From positions 186,001 to 250,000 of the forward strand of contig NZ_QKKX01000009.1 in the NCBI RefSeq assembly GCF_003434305.1: a stretch of DNA of 64,000 bases. The letters are read 5' to 3'. The notes beneath the pieces were generated by a model. That model did not search any database, was not told where the DNA came from, and was given only the letters and a program-made list of their open reading frames with translations. This document shows, in pieces, positions 50,309 through 60,203 of the stretch; position 1 is the stretch's first letter, and every line of letters begins with the position of its first letter. The translations under genes and the position numbers were made by a program. The DNA is from Micromonospora sp. MW-13 (GTDB lineage: Bacteria > Actinomycetota > Actinomycetes > Mycobacteriales > Micromonosporaceae).

Positions 50309-52984
50309 TCACCGCGCCGGGTCGCCCTCCTGGCCCGGGAACGACCGCAGCGCGACGCGCAGCTCGGCCCGCCCGGTCACCCCGAGCTTGCTGTAGACGT
50401 GTTGCAGGTGGTTGTCCACGGTCCGGCTGGACAGGAAGAGCCGCTCGGCGATGGCGCGGCTGGTCGCGCCCTGCGCGGCGAGCCGGGCGACCTCCCACTC
50501 CCGGTCGCTGAGGGCGGGCTGCCCGACCCGCAGCGCCGGGGTGTCGATCTGGTCACACCGGCCGAGCAGCTCGCCGAGTCGCTCGTGGGCGGCGGCGGCC
50601 GAGCTGGACCGGCGCAGCCGCAGCAGGCGCGCCGCCGCCGCGGTGGCCTCGGCGGCGTACACCCGCAGGTCCAGCTCGGCGAAGCCGGCGGCCACCGCGA
50701 GCAGTTCCTCGGCCGTGCCGTGGGCGGCGGCCCGGGCGTACCGGGCCAGCAGCGGCGGCAGCGGGCCGTCGACCCGCTCGGACAGTTCGGCCAGCCGCTG
50801 GGCCACCGTCCGGCGGCTGCCGTCGCCACAGGTCGGCCCGACCGGGGCGGTGGCCTGGTCCAGCCGGACCAGGTCGTGCAGGACGAGCACCTCGTGCCCG
50901 GCGAACCCGTCGTCGCGGAGCCGGTCGGCCAGGGCGGCGAGGTGCTTGGCGGCGCCGGCCGGGTCGCCGCCGGCAGCGAGCACCGCGCCGCGGGCCTGCT
51001 CCAGCCACGGGTAGAGCACCGTCATCCCGGGGGCGTGGGTGCGGTCCGCCTCGGCCATCGCCTCGGCGGCGTGCGCGGCGTCGCCCCGCAGCGCCGCCGC
51101 CTGGGCCCGTTCGGCGTGCGCCAGGCCCGCGTACACCCGGCTGGTGGCCAGCACCGCGCACGCGCCGAGGCTCGTCGTCAGCGCCGTGCCACTGTGGCCG
51201 CGCAGCCGCGCCGCGTACGCCTGGAGGATGGCCAGGTAGCCGGTGCCGAGCCGGAAGTCGCCCGCCCCGGCGAGGTCGGCGAACTCGTCGGCGACGATCG
51301 CGTCGATGCCGGCCAGGTCGCCGGCGAGCGCGAGCCGGGTGCCCCGGGCCAGTTCCAGCGCGAGTTGCAGGTACGGCATGTCGCCGCGCCAGCGGGCCAC
51401 CTCGGCCTGCACCTGGTTGATCGCCGCGCCGCTGCGGGTCAGCTGCCCCTGGGCGGCCTGGAGGTGGGCCAGGGTGCACCGGGCGAGCTCGCGGGCGGCC
51501 ACCCCGGCGGCCGGGCGGTCCAGCACCGCCCGGGCCAGCCGCACCGCCGGGCCGGTGTCCAGCCGGTGCAGCCGCATGATCGCCTCGAAGGCGTTCACCC
51601 GGGCCTGGTCGGCGGCGTCGGGCAGCTCCGCGCCCCGCGCCGCGATCTCGTCCACGGTGGACTCCCGGCTGAGCCCCCAGTAGCTGACCATCCCCCGCAC
51701 GGTGAGCCAGCGGCTGCGCCGCCCCGGCCCCGCCGCGTCGCCGGCGACCGCGTCGAGCGTCACGATCGCCTCCTCCGGCCGGTCGGCGAACATCAGGAGG
51801 GTGGCCAGCAGCTCCGCGGCGTCGAAGCCCCCGTCGGCCTCCAGCGCCGCCCGGGCCAGCCGGGTCGCCAGCGGCACGTCGTACCGGGTGAACGCCTGGG
51901 CGGCGGCGCCCAGCAGCAGCGCCGGGTCCTGCGCGGTGCCGGAGTCCAGCCGCCACACCGCCACCCGCAGCAGGTCGTCGCGTCGCCGGGTGCCCATTGC
52001 CTCCACCAGCTCGGCCAGCCGGGCCTGCAACCGTCGGGTCCGGCTGACCGGGCAGCGCCGCCGCATCACCTCGCCGTAGAGCGGGTGCGCCAGCCGGACG
52101 TCCGTGCGGCGGTCGTTGCGCTCCACCGTGATCAGGCCACGCTCCTCGGCGGTCTCCACGTCGGCCGGCTCCACCGCCTGTCCGAGCAGGTGCAGGCCGA
52201 GCGGCTCGCCGAAGGCGACCAGCTCCAGCACCGCCCGGACCCCGGGGGTGAGCTGCCCGATCCGGGTGTCGATCAGCTCGGTGAGGCTGGGCGCCAGCGT
52301 CAGCCCGCCGGTCCACCGCCACATCCCGTACGTGCGGGTCAGCTCGCCGGGCGGGGCGGCAATGACCAGCTCGCGCAGGAGCAGCGCGTTGCCGCCGGAG
52401 AGCCGCCACAGCCGGTCGGCGGAGCATGGGTCGACCGGACCCCCGAGGATGGCGGCGAGCAGGTCGGTGGTGTCCGCCAGCCCGAGCGGGGCCAGCTCCA
52501 CGTGGTCGACCAGACCGTCGGTCCACAGTGCCCGGATGGGCAGCGGGAGCTGCTCACCGTCGCGCAGCGTCCCGATCACGGTGGCGTTCTCCGCCCGGCC
52601 GATCAGGTGCACCAGCGCGGCCGACGGCGGGTCGAGCAGGTGGGCGTCGTCGACCGCCAGCACGATGTGCCGCCCGGCGGCCTGCTGCTGCAACTGCGCC
52701 ACCGCCCAGCGCAGCACGCCCGCCGGGGAGAGCCCCGGCGGCTGTTCGGCCGGGAGCACCTGGATCAGCCCACCGAACGGCAGCGCCGCCGTGGTGGCGC
52801 TGGCCGAGACCGACCAGACGGCGTACCCGTCGGTGGGGACGCCGGCCAGCGCCTCGCGCAGCAGCCGGCTCTTGCCGACCCCGGCGGACCCGCTGTAGAA
52901 GAGCCCGCGCCCGTCGGCGCCGGTCGCCGCGGCCAGCAGCCGGTCGAGTTCATCCCTGCGGCCGACGAACTCCCATCGACTCAT
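50309..52984 (-). CDS. LAL-type LuxR-family ATPase regulator
   Basis: The 891-residue transcription regulator has the large ATP-binding LuxR layout. Walker A is SGSAGVGKSR (Lys38), Walker B is IVLAVDDAHLL near residue 105, and a long helical TPR-like middle region sits at about 380-790. A C-terminal LuxR HTH follows at about 825-880: LSDREWEVARLAAQGATSRAIAERLFLSSRTVDNHLQ. Such proteins are activators of secondary metabolism and sugar use. Its stop lies 16 bp before pncB, so it may be co-transcribed with NAD salvage genes. ATG 52984 is the start. A 200-bp divergent gap separates it from the next gene. Confidence 0.9.
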   Translation of the reverse strand: MSRWEFVGRRDELDRLLAAATGADGRGLFYSGSAGVGKSRLLREALAGVPTDGYAVWSVSASATTAALPFGGLIQVLPAEQPPGLSPAGVLRWAVAQLQQQAAGRHIVLAVDDAHLLDPPSAALVHLIGRAENATVIGTLRDGEQLPLPIRALWTDGLVDHVELAPLGLADTTDLLAAILGGPVDPCSADRLWRLSGGNALLLRELVIAAPPGELTRTYGMWRWTGGLTLAPSLTELIDTRIGQLTPGVRAVLELVAFGEPLGLHLLGQAVEPADVETAEERGLITVERNDRRTDVRLAHPLYGEVMRRRCPVSRTRRLQARLAELVEAMGTRRRDDLLRVAVWRLDSGTAQDPALLLGAAAQAFTRYDVPLATRLARAALEADGGFDAAELLATLLMFADRPEEAIVTLDAVAGDAAGPGRRSRWLTVRGMVSYWGLSRESTVDEIAARGAELPDAADQARVNAFEAIMRLHRLDTGPAVRLARAVLDRPAAGVAARELARCTLAHLQAAQGQLTRSGAAINQVQAEVARWRGDMPYLQLALELARGTRLALAGDLAGIDAIVADEFADLAGAGDFRLGTGYLAILQAYAARLRGHSGTALTTSLGACAVLATSRVYAGLAHAERAQAAALRGDAAHAAEAMAEADRTHAPGMTVLYPWLEQARGAVLAAGGDPAGAAKHLAALADRLRDDGFAGHEVLVLHDLVRLDQATAPVGPTCGDGSRRTVAQRLAELSERVDGPLPPLLARYARAAAHGTAEELLAVAAGFAELDLRVYAAEATAAAARLLRLRRSSSAAAAHERLGELLGRCDQIDTPALRVGQPALSDREWEVARLAAQGATSRAIAERLFLSSRTVDNHLQHVYSKLGVTGRAELRVALRSFPGQEGDPAR

Positions 52985-53187
52985 CGGGGCAGCATATCGA
53001 CCGAAGCCGGTACGCGTGCACGCCGTGACGCTCCGAAGTTGAGTAATCCGTCAATCAACGCTGAGTATCCGCATCGTCTGATTCACGTTTCCGTCGGCCG
53101 TACTCTTCCCGCATCCGGAGGTGTCCCCGCCCGGACGATTCACGCGGCCGGATCCGAGCTCGGCCGCCCTGACCGGGAGGCCGCCTG

Positions 53188-54900
53188 ATGCAGCCGGGTC
53201 CGCTCCCCTCAGCCGACGTGTCCGACGAGCGCGGCGGTCCGGCCGGCCCGCCGCGGTGCGGCCCGACGCCCACCCGGCTCGGGGTGACCGAACCCCGGCC
53301 GGACGACCCGCTCGCCGTGGTCGCCGCCGGTCCGGCCGGCGCGGCCCGGCGCGACGTGCTCGCCGCCCTGCTGGGGGTGGCCCCGGGGACGCTCGCCGTG
53401 CCGCCCGGGAGCTGGCTGCGAGTCGGCCACGCCCGGGTGCCGACCCGCGCCGCCTACGTGCCCGGCTACCGCCAGCCCCACGCGTACGCGCCGGACCAGT
53501 CGGCGGCGGGCCCGGCGCTGGCCCGCCCGCCGCGCCGGGTCGAGCTGACCGTCGCCGAGCCGCTGCTGCGGCACTTCACCGTGTTCGACACGCCGGACAC
53601 CGACACGCTGGGCGTCGCCGGCGGGCGGGTGCTGCTCGACGCCGTCGGCCGGGCCGGGGCGCTGCTGTTCGTGATCGCGGCCGACCAGGCGTTCACCGCC
53701 GCCGAGCTGCACCTGCTGGCCGAGGCCGCCCACGCCGCGGTCGAGGTCTTCTTCGTGGTGACGCCCGGGGTGTCGGGCTGGGCCCCGCCCCCGGTCGAGC
53801 CGCCGGGCGCCGGCTCGGGCCGACCGGACGGGCCCCGGGCGCGGGGACGGGCGCCGCGCAGCCGCCGGGACCCGGCGCGGACGGACGGCACGGGGGCTTC
53901 CGTCCCGACGGGTCCCAGCGGCCGGGCGGGCCGGCCGCCGACGCGGTCCGCGCAGCCGGGCGGGCCGGTCGATCCGTGGCCCGCCCGGTCGCCGGCCGAG
54001 CCGGGCCTGGTCGACGCGGCGAACCCGGTCGAGGTGGTGCTGGCCGCGCACCGCGCCGTGCTGCTCGCCGCCGTGCCGGCCCTGGCCGCGGCCCCCTGGT
54101 ACCCGGCCCGACCGGACGACGTCGGCGGGCTGCGGCGGGCGCTGGTGGGCTGGGCCGCCGACGAGGGGCTGCGCCGGGCCAGCGCCCAGCCGCCGGTGCT
54201 GCCCGGGGCGCACGGCCGGGTCCCGGTGTCGCCCGACGCGGACGCGACCGGGTGGGCCGAGCGGTTGGACCGGCAGGCCCGCTCCTGCGCCCAGCGGATC
54301 CGCCAGCACCTCGCCCTGGAGCTGGCCAACACCCACCTGCGGGTGGTGCAGGAGATCGTCTTCGGGGTCGGCTGTGCCGGCCTGCCGCAGCTGCTCGACC
54401 GCGAGCTGGAGGCGCTCTCCCTGCTCGCCACCGTCCAGTGCGACGCGGCCGTGCGGGCCCTGCTCGACGATGCCGCCGGTCGGGTCCTGGGCGACCCGGT
54501 GCCCGAGGGGGTCCGGCGACGGATCGGCAACGCCGTCCGCTGGGGGCTCGCCGACCATCCGGCCGGCCGGGGCCTCGACCGGGTGCTGTTGGTCACCAGC
54601 ACCGCCGGGGTGGCCGAGCTGGCCGGCGCCGGCGCCGTGGACGCGGTCTCCGGGTATCCGGCCGGGCAGCGCGTCGAGGTGCTCCCGCCGGTCGCCGTGG
54701 CGCTTGCCGGCGGCTGCTGGCAGCACTGGCGCAGCCCCGGCAATGAGGACCCGGGCGGTGCCCGGTCCTGGGCGCAGCGGGCGCTGCGCGAGGTCGAGCT
54801 GGAGCTGACCCGGGACGTCTCCCGACGCTTCGAGGCCGTCCGCCGCTCGCTCGGCGCGGTGCTCTCCGATGCGATCGACCACGGCATCCTGCTCGCCTGA
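53188..54900 (+). CDS. GTPase-like protein with a degenerate P-loop (dynamin-like?)
   Basis: The 570-residue protein recalls a dynamin-type GTPase. A strand-loop [22 protein letters not shown] sits where the P-loop would be but lacks the GKS/T core, and [13 protein letters not shown] resembles the G3 DxxG strand. [20 protein letters not shown] and [10 protein letters not shown] resemble the strands around the G4 motif. After a Pro/Arg-rich insert of about 75 residues (190-265), the second half is helical, as in dynamin stalks ([18 protein letters not shown]). Without a P-loop Lys it should not hydrolyse GTP. ATG 53188 has GGGAGG seven bases upstream. The relationship is by eye. Confidence 0.6.
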   Translation: MQPGPLPSADVSDERGGPAGPPRCGPTPTRLGVTEPRPDDPLAVVAAGPAGAARRDVLAALLGVAPGTLAVPPGSWLRVGHARVPTRAAYVPGYRQPHAYAPDQSAAGPALARPPRRVELTVAEPLLRHFTVFDTPDTDTLGVAGGRVLLDAVGRAGALLFVIAADQAFTAAELHLLAEAAHAAVEVFFVVTPGVSGWAPPPVEPPGAGSGRPDGPRARGRAPRSRRDPARTDGTGASVPTGPSGRAGRPPTRSAQPGGPVDPWPARSPAEPGLVDAANPVEVVLAAHRAVLLAAVPALAAAPWYPARPDDVGGLRRALVGWAADEGLRRASAQPPVLPGAHGRVPVSPDADATGWAERLDRQARSCAQRIRQHLALELANTHLRVVQEIVFGVGCAGLPQLLDRELEALSLLATVQCDAAVRALLDDAAGRVLGDPVPEGVRRRIGNAVRWGLADHPAGRGLDRVLLVTSTAGVAELAGAGAVDAVSGYPAGQRVEVLPPVAVALAGGCWQHWRSPGNEDPGGARSWAQRALREVELELTRDVSRRFEAVRRSLGAVLSDAIDHGILLA

Positions 54901-55048
54901 CGCCGGTCCCGACCGGCTGGTGGGGCCCCGACGGGGTCCTGCCGGGCCGGCCCGCGCGCCGGTCGCCGGGGCGGCTCCGGCCGGTGATCCGGGCCCGTCC
55001 GGCGTTCCGGTTCATCGGTTCGCCGCAACCGGTGGCACGATGGGGGGC

Positions 55049-55339
55049 ATGGCGGCTCCGCAGGTTGCACCGGTCGAGACGCCGGACACCGAAGAGGTGC
55101 CGGCTTCGGACCGGCCGTGGGTGACGATCGTGTGGGACGACCCGGTGAACCTGATGTCGTACGTGACCTGGGTCCTACAGAAGTTGTTCGGGTACAGCCG
55201 GGAGAAGGCCGAGAAGCTCATGCTGGACGTGCACCACAAGGGTCGGGCGGTGGTCTCCAGCGGCGCCCGGGAACGGATGGAGCACGACGCGGCACAGCTG
55301 CACGCGTACGGGCTGTGGGCCACGGTGGAGCGGTCGTGA
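55049..55339 (+). CDS. clpS: ATP-dependent Clp protease adaptor ClpS
   Basis: ClpS delivers N-end-rule substrates to ClpAP or ClpCP. The 96-residue protein has the full core: [44 protein letters not shown] and [20 protein letters not shown], including the DDP-VN and HHKG elements that bind the N-degron. An N-terminal flexible tail of about 25 residues is normal. ATG 55049 is taken as start; ATG 55040 would add three residues. The stop overlaps the DUF2017 start by GTGA. Confidence 0.93.
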   Translation: MAAPQVAPVETPDTEEVPASDRPWVTIVWDDPVNLMSYVTWVLQKLFGYSREKAEKLMLDVHHKGRAVVSSGARERMEHDAAQLHAYGLWATVERS

Positions 55340-55836
55340 GCATGTTCCGCCGCCGGGGCGACCGGTACGTCGCCACCCTCGCCGTCGACGAGGTCCGGGT
55401 GCTGCGCAAGGTGGCCTCCGAGGTGGTGGGGCTGCTCACCGACGGCTTCGACCACTCCGACCCGGTGGTGGGCCGGCTCTTCCCCGAGGTCTACCCGGAC
55501 GACTCGGCCGGGACGGCGGAGTTCCGCCGGTACACCGAGGGCGACCTCAAGACGGGCAAGATCGACCAGGCCGGGGCGATCCTCGCCGCGCTGCCGGACT
55601 CCGCCGGCGGCGAGGTCCGGCTCGACGCCGAGGCGGCCGAGGCGTGGCTGCGGGCGCTCAACGACGCCCGCCTGGCGATGGGCGTCCGGCTGGAGGTCAA
55701 GGACGGCACGGACCTCGGCGCGGAGCTGGACGAGGCGGTCGCCGCCGATCCGTCGTCGAGCCGGGTGTTCCAACTGTCGGTCTACGCCTACCTCGGCTAC
55801 CTCCAGGAGTCGCTGCTCAACGCCATGATCGACTGA
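55336..55836 (+). CDS. DUF2017 protein
   Basis: This 166-residue actinobacterial protein follows clpS in many genomes of the phylum. It starts [25 protein letters not shown] and is largely helical, with [15 protein letters not shown] and ESLLNAMID near its ends. No catalytic motif is seen. The pairing with clpS suggests a proteolysis role; that is inference from context. GTG 55336 overlaps clpS by four bases. The mec gene starts 53 bp downstream. Confidence 0.85.
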   Translation: MSMFRRRGDRYVATLAVDEVRVLRKVASEVVGLLTDGFDHSDPVVGRLFPEVYPDDSAGTAEFRRYTEGDLKTGKIDQAGAILAALPDSAGGEVRLDAEAAEAWLRALNDARLAMGVRLEVKDGTDLGAELDEAVAADPSSSRVFQLSVYAYLGYLQESLLNAMID

Positions 55837-55889
55837 TGGTGACCGTCGCCACCTTCGGGTGGGCAGGCGGAGGCGCTAGGCTGGACGAC

Positions 55890-56378
55890 GTGCTGAGCAT
55901 CGACCGGTCGATCATCGACGCGATCGTCGCCCACGTGCGTCGGGACCACCCGGACGAGGCGTGCGGCGTGGTCGCCGGCCCCGTCGGCAGCGACACCCCG
56001 ACCCGGCACATCCCGATGGAGAACGCGGCCCGCTCCATGACGTTCTACGAGTTCGACTCGATGGAGCACCTGCGGGTGTGGCGGGAGCTGGACGACCGCG
56101 ACGAGGAGCCGATCGTCATCTACCACTCGCACACCGCGACCGAGGCGTACCCGTCGCGTACGGACATCTCCTTCGCCGGCGAGCCGGGGGCGCACTACCT
56201 GCTCGTCTCCACCCGGGAGCCCGACGCCGAGGAGATCCGCTCCTACCGGATCGTCGACGGCGCGGTGACCGAGGAGCCGGTCCGGATCGTGGACGCCGCC
56301 GTGGACCCGAACGCCGTCCAGTCCTACATGTTCGGGCAGAGCCCGGCGACGGTCGACTACGAGTGTTCCGACCGCTGA
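55890..56378 (+). CDS. mec: JAMM/Mov34-family metallopeptidase, Mec-like
   Basis: Mec removes cysteine from the C-terminus of the CysO carrier after sulfide transfer. The 162-residue enzyme has Glu23 in PDEACGVVAG and the zinc motif HSHTATEAYPSRTD (His79, His81, Ser89, Asp92), the full H-x-H-x7-S-x2-D pattern of JAMM peptidases. The order mec, cysO, cysM is the same as in M. tuberculosis. GTG 55890 is the start; sequence upstream in frame is not family-like. The next gene starts 74 bp downstream. The name follows homology and context. Confidence 0.88.
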   Translation: MLSIDRSIIDAIVAHVRRDHPDEACGVVAGPVGSDTPTRHIPMENAARSMTFYEFDSMEHLRVWRELDDRDEEPIVIYHSHTATEAYPSRTDISFAGEPGAHYLLVSTREPDAEEIRSYRIVDGAVTEEPVRIVDAAVDPNAVQSYMFGQSPATVDYECSDR

Positions 56379-56452
56379 CCCCAGCGGCACCGCGACACTC
56401 CGCCCTTCCCGTCACCGAGCAAACCGCACACCCGGACAAGGAGCACGACACC

Positions 56453-56797
56453 ATGGCCATCGAGGTTCGCATCCCCACCATCCTGCGCAGCTACACCGGC
56501 GGCGCGAAGGTCGTCGAGGGCGCCGGCGACACGCTCGCCGACCTGCTCGCCGACCTGGACTCCCGGCACGCCGGCCTGCGCGGCCGGCTGGTCACCGACG
56601 CCGGCGTGCTGCACCGGTTCGTCAACGTCTACGTCAACGACGAGGACGTCCGCTTCCTCGGCGCGCTCGACGCCAAGCTCAACGACGGCGACAGCATCAC
56701 GATCCTGCCGGCCGTGGCCGGCGGCGCGTTCGGCTTCGCCGCCGCGGCGGCGATCGCCTCGCACACGGTAGCCACGCGCGCCGCCGCCGCCCGCTGA
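56453..56797 (+). CDS. cysO: ThiS/MoaD-like sulfur carrier CysO, with C-terminal extension
   Basis: CysO is a ubiquitin-like protein whose C-terminal Gly-Gly is made into a thiocarboxylate that donates sulfide to CysM. The 114-residue protein has the beta-grasp pattern and ends its core with DSITILPAVAGG. The Gly-Gly (90-91) is followed by 23 more residues, an Ala-rich FAAAAAIASH segment. The mycobacterial protein ends at about Gly-Gly. The extension must be cut off, or the protein works differently. ATG 56453 begins VRIPTILRSYTGG. It is 12 bp from cysM. Confidence 0.85.
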   Translation: MAIEVRIPTILRSYTGGAKVVEGAGDTLADLLADLDSRHAGLRGRLVTDAGVLHRFVNVYVNDEDVRFLGALDAKLNDGDSITILPAVAGGAFGFAAAAAIASHTVATRAAAAR

Positions 56798-57775
<978 letters not shown>

Positions 57776-57793
57776 GGGCGAGCCTGACGGCGT

Positions 57794-57830
57794 GGACGGG
57801 CCGAGACCGGTTGACCGGTCCGGCCCGTCC
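57794..57830 (+). terminator. Hairpin terminator after cysM
   Basis: A stem of 16 bp with one bulged A (57794-57810 against 57815-57830) has a TTGA loop, 18 bp after the cysM stop. Confidence 0.75.
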
Positions 57831-57860
57831 GTCGTCGCCGGGGCGCCGGAGGGCCGCGGG

Positions 57861-57876
57861 TGTCACGTTGGTGACA
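57861..57876. promoter_or_regulatory. TGTCAC-GTTG-GTGACA inverted repeat upstream of the MBL gene
   Basis: Two perfect 6-bp arms form a 16-bp dyad in the 233-bp gap between cysM and the metallo-beta-lactamase gene. It precedes an AT-richer stretch that could hold a promoter, so an operator is plausible. Six-base arms can occur by chance. Confidence 0.35.
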
Positions 57877-58008
57877 ACTTCCAGTAGATGATTCTTGCCC
57901 CGGTGTGCGCCAGCGTAGGCTGCGCAGCGTGTCGTACGCGGCGGTGAAGATCATGGGCGGGATGGCGGCCGACGTGACGACTACGGTTCGTGACAGCGAG
58001 ACGACCTC

Positions 58009-58755
58009 ATGCGACTGACCGTCCTCGGCTGTGCGGGGAGCTTCCCCGGTCCCGACTCCCCGTGCTCGGCCTATCTGGTCGAGGCCGACGGTTTCCGGCT
58101 CCTGGTCGACTTCGGCTCCGGCGCGCTGTCCACCCTCCAGCGTTACGCCGGGCTGCACGCCCCGGACGCCATCCTCCTCACCCACCTGCACTGCGACCAC
58201 ATGCTCGACGCCGTCTCGTACGTGGTGGTGCGCCGGTACGCCCCGGACGGCCCCTGCCCGGCCCTGCCGGTGTACGCCCCGTCCGGCGCGCCGGACCGGC
58301 TGGCGCTGGCCTACGGGCAGGAGGACAGCACCGTCGAGGACGTCTACCAGTTCTACGGCCTCCAGCCCGGCACGTTCCCGATCGGCCCGTTCAGCGTCAC
58401 CGTCGACCGGATGAACCACCCCGTCGAGACGTACGGGGTGCGGCTGGAGCACGACGGTCGGGTGCTCTGCTACTCCTCCGACACCGCGCCGTGCGAGGCG
58501 CTGCTGCGGCTGGCCCAGGACGCCGACGTCTTTCTCTGCGAGGCCAGCTACGTCGACGGGGTGGACAACCCGCCGGACCTGCACCTGACCGGCCGGGAGG
58601 CCGGCGAGGCGGCCACCAAGGCGGGGGTGGGCCGGCTGCTGCTGACCCACCTGGTCGCCGCGTGGGGCAGCGAGGCGCTCACCGTCGAGGCGGCCGGCGC
58701 CGCGTACGACGGGCCACTGGAAGTGGTCCGCTCCGGCGCCTGCTACGACGTCTGA
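58009..58755 (+). CDS. Metallo-beta-lactamase-fold hydrolase (Rv1339-like)
   Basis: The 248-residue protein has the metal motif THLHCDHMLD (His59, His61, Asp63, His64) and the later ligand Asp in CYSSDTAPCE and a final His in LLLTHLVA. In mycobacteria the positional homologue Rv1339 has been reported as an atypical cAMP phosphodiesterase, as I recall. The start resembles that family (MRLTVLGCAGSFPGPDSPCS). It precedes rph and rdgB in the same order as in M. tuberculosis. ATG 58009 overlaps a short leader-type open frame, which I do not count as a gene. Confidence 0.85.
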   Translation: MRLTVLGCAGSFPGPDSPCSAYLVEADGFRLLVDFGSGALSTLQRYAGLHAPDAILLTHLHCDHMLDAVSYVVVRRYAPDGPCPALPVYAPSGAPDRLALAYGQEDSTVEDVYQFYGLQPGTFPIGPFSVTVDRMNHPVETYGVRLEHDGRVLCYSSDTAPCEALLRLAQDADVFLCEASYVDGVDNPPDLHLTGREAGEAATKAGVGRLLLTHLVAAWGSEALTVEAAGAAYDGPLEVVRSGACYDV

Positions 58756-58833
58756 CCGACCGCGGCCGGCGGCGGGCGCGGACAGCGGTGGACCCCGGGG
58801 CGGTTCGATCACCGCACCGCATAGGGTGCAGGC

Positions 58834-59559
58834 ATGGCGCGACCTGACGGGCGGCGGCCCGACCAACTCCGACCGGTGACCCTGACCCGGGGCTGGAGCA
58901 CCCACCCGGAGGGCTCCGTGCTCGTCGAGTTCGGCGCGACCCGGGTGCTCTGCACGGCCAGCGTCACCGAGGGGGTGCCCCGCTGGCGCAAGGGCTCCGG
59001 CCTCGGCTGGGTGACCGCCGAGTACGCGATGCTGCCCCGGGCCACGAACACCCGCTCGGACCGGGAGAGCGTCAAGGGCCGCGTCGGCGGGCGGACCCAC
59101 GAGATCTCCCGGCTGATCGGCCGCAGCCTGCGGGCCGGCATCGACCTCAAGGCGCTCGGCGAGAACTCGGTGGTGCTGGACTGCGACGTCCTCCAGGCCG
59201 ACGGCGGCACCCGCACTGCGGCGATCACCGGCGCGTACGTGGCGCTGCACGACGCGGTGAGCTGGCTGGCCGACCGCAAGGCGCTGGCCGGGAAGCCGGA
59301 GAAGGTGATGCACCGCTCCGTCGCGGCGGTCAGCGTCGGCGTCATCGCCGGCGAGGCCCGGCTGGACCTCTGCTACACCGAGGACGTGGCGGCCGAGGTC
59401 GACATGAACGTGGTCTGCACCGGCACCGGCGAGTTCGTCGAGGTGCAGGGGACGGGGGAGTCCGGGGTGTTCGCCCGCGACCAGCTCGACGCCCTGCTCG
59501 ACCTGGCCGTCGCCGGCTGCGCGGAACTGGCCGAGGCCCAGCGGAAGGCTCTCTCATGA
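58834..59559 (+). CDS. rph: Ribonuclease PH
   Basis: RNase PH trims the 3' ends of tRNA precursors by phosphorolysis. The 241-residue protein has the full pattern: [59 protein letters not shown] and [21 protein letters not shown]. The phosphate-binding Arg-rich loops are intact. It overlaps rdgB by four bases (ATGA), forming a coupled pair common in actinobacteria. ATG 58834 is the start, 78 bp after the MBL gene. Confidence 0.95.
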   Translation: MARPDGRRPDQLRPVTLTRGWSTHPEGSVLVEFGATRVLCTASVTEGVPRWRKGSGLGWVTAEYAMLPRATNTRSDRESVKGRVGGRTHEISRLIGRSLRAGIDLKALGENSVVLDCDVLQADGGTRTAAITGAYVALHDAVSWLADRKALAGKPEKVMHRSVAAVSVGVIAGEARLDLCYTEDVAAEVDMNVVCTGTGEFVEVQGTGESGVFARDQLDALLDLAVAGCAELAEAQRKALS

Positions 59560-60173
59560 ACAAGGTGCTGCTCGCCACCCGTAACCGCAAGAAGCTGATC
59601 GAGCTCCAGCGGATCCTCGACGGCGCGCTCGGCGCGCACCGGGTCGCCCTGCTCGGCCTCGACGACGTCGAGGAGTACCCGGAGCTGCCGGAGACCGGCC
59701 TGACCTTCGGCGAGAACGCGCTGATCAAGGCGCGGGAGGGCTGCCGGCGCACCGGCCTGCCCACCATCGCCGACGACTCCGGCCTCGCCGTCGACGCCCT
59801 CAACGGCATGCCGGGGGTGTTCAGCGCCCGCTGGGCCGGCCGGCACGGCGACGACCGGGCCAACCTCCAGCTCGTGCTGGACCAGATCGCCGACCTGCCC
59901 GACGAGCACCGTGGCGCGTCGTTCGTCTGCACCGTGGCGCTGGTGCTGCCCGGCGGCAAGGAGCACCTGGTCGACGGCCGACAGGCCGGCCGGCTGCTGC
60001 GCGCGCCGCGCGGCGCGGGCGGCTTCGGGTACGACCCGATCTTCCTCGGCGACGGCCAGGACCGCACCAACGCGGAGCTGACCCCGCCCGAGAAGGACGC
60101 GATCAGCCACCGGGGCAAGGCGCTGCGCGAGCTGGCCAAGCTGATCGCCAAGGTGCTGCCGCCCGCAGCCTGA
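59556..60173 (+). CDS. rdgB: XTP/dITP pyrophosphatase (RdgB/Ham1)
   Basis: The enzyme removes non-canonical purine triphosphates such as XTP and dITP from the nucleotide pool. The 205-residue protein has the substrate-binding [13 protein letters not shown] start, [25 protein letters not shown] with the catalytic Asp, and [10 protein letters not shown]. Its ATG overlaps the rph stop. The AEC transporter gene starts 30 bp later and may be on the same transcript. Confidence 0.95.
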   Translation: MNKVLLATRNRKKLIELQRILDGALGAHRVALLGLDDVEEYPELPETGLTFGENALIKAREGCRRTGLPTIADDSGLAVDALNGMPGVFSARWAGRHGDDRANLQLVLDQIADLPDEHRGASFVCTVALVLPGGKEHLVDGRQAGRLLRAPRGAGGFGYDPIFLGDGQDRTNAELTPPEKDAISHRGKALRELAKLIAKVLPPAA

Positions 60174-60203
60174 CGGCGGGCGGCGGACCGGCCGGGGAGG
60201 GTC

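Noticed and set aside
53000-53187. A sigma-type promoter read as TTGAGT and TATCCG before the GTPase-like gene
   Set aside because: The spacing of about 21 bp is too long for a standard promoter, so no feature was called.
57929-58018. A 29-codon leader-type open frame overlapping the MBL gene start
   Set aside because: No ribosome binding site, no regulatory codon run and no hairpin pair of an attenuator; probably chance.
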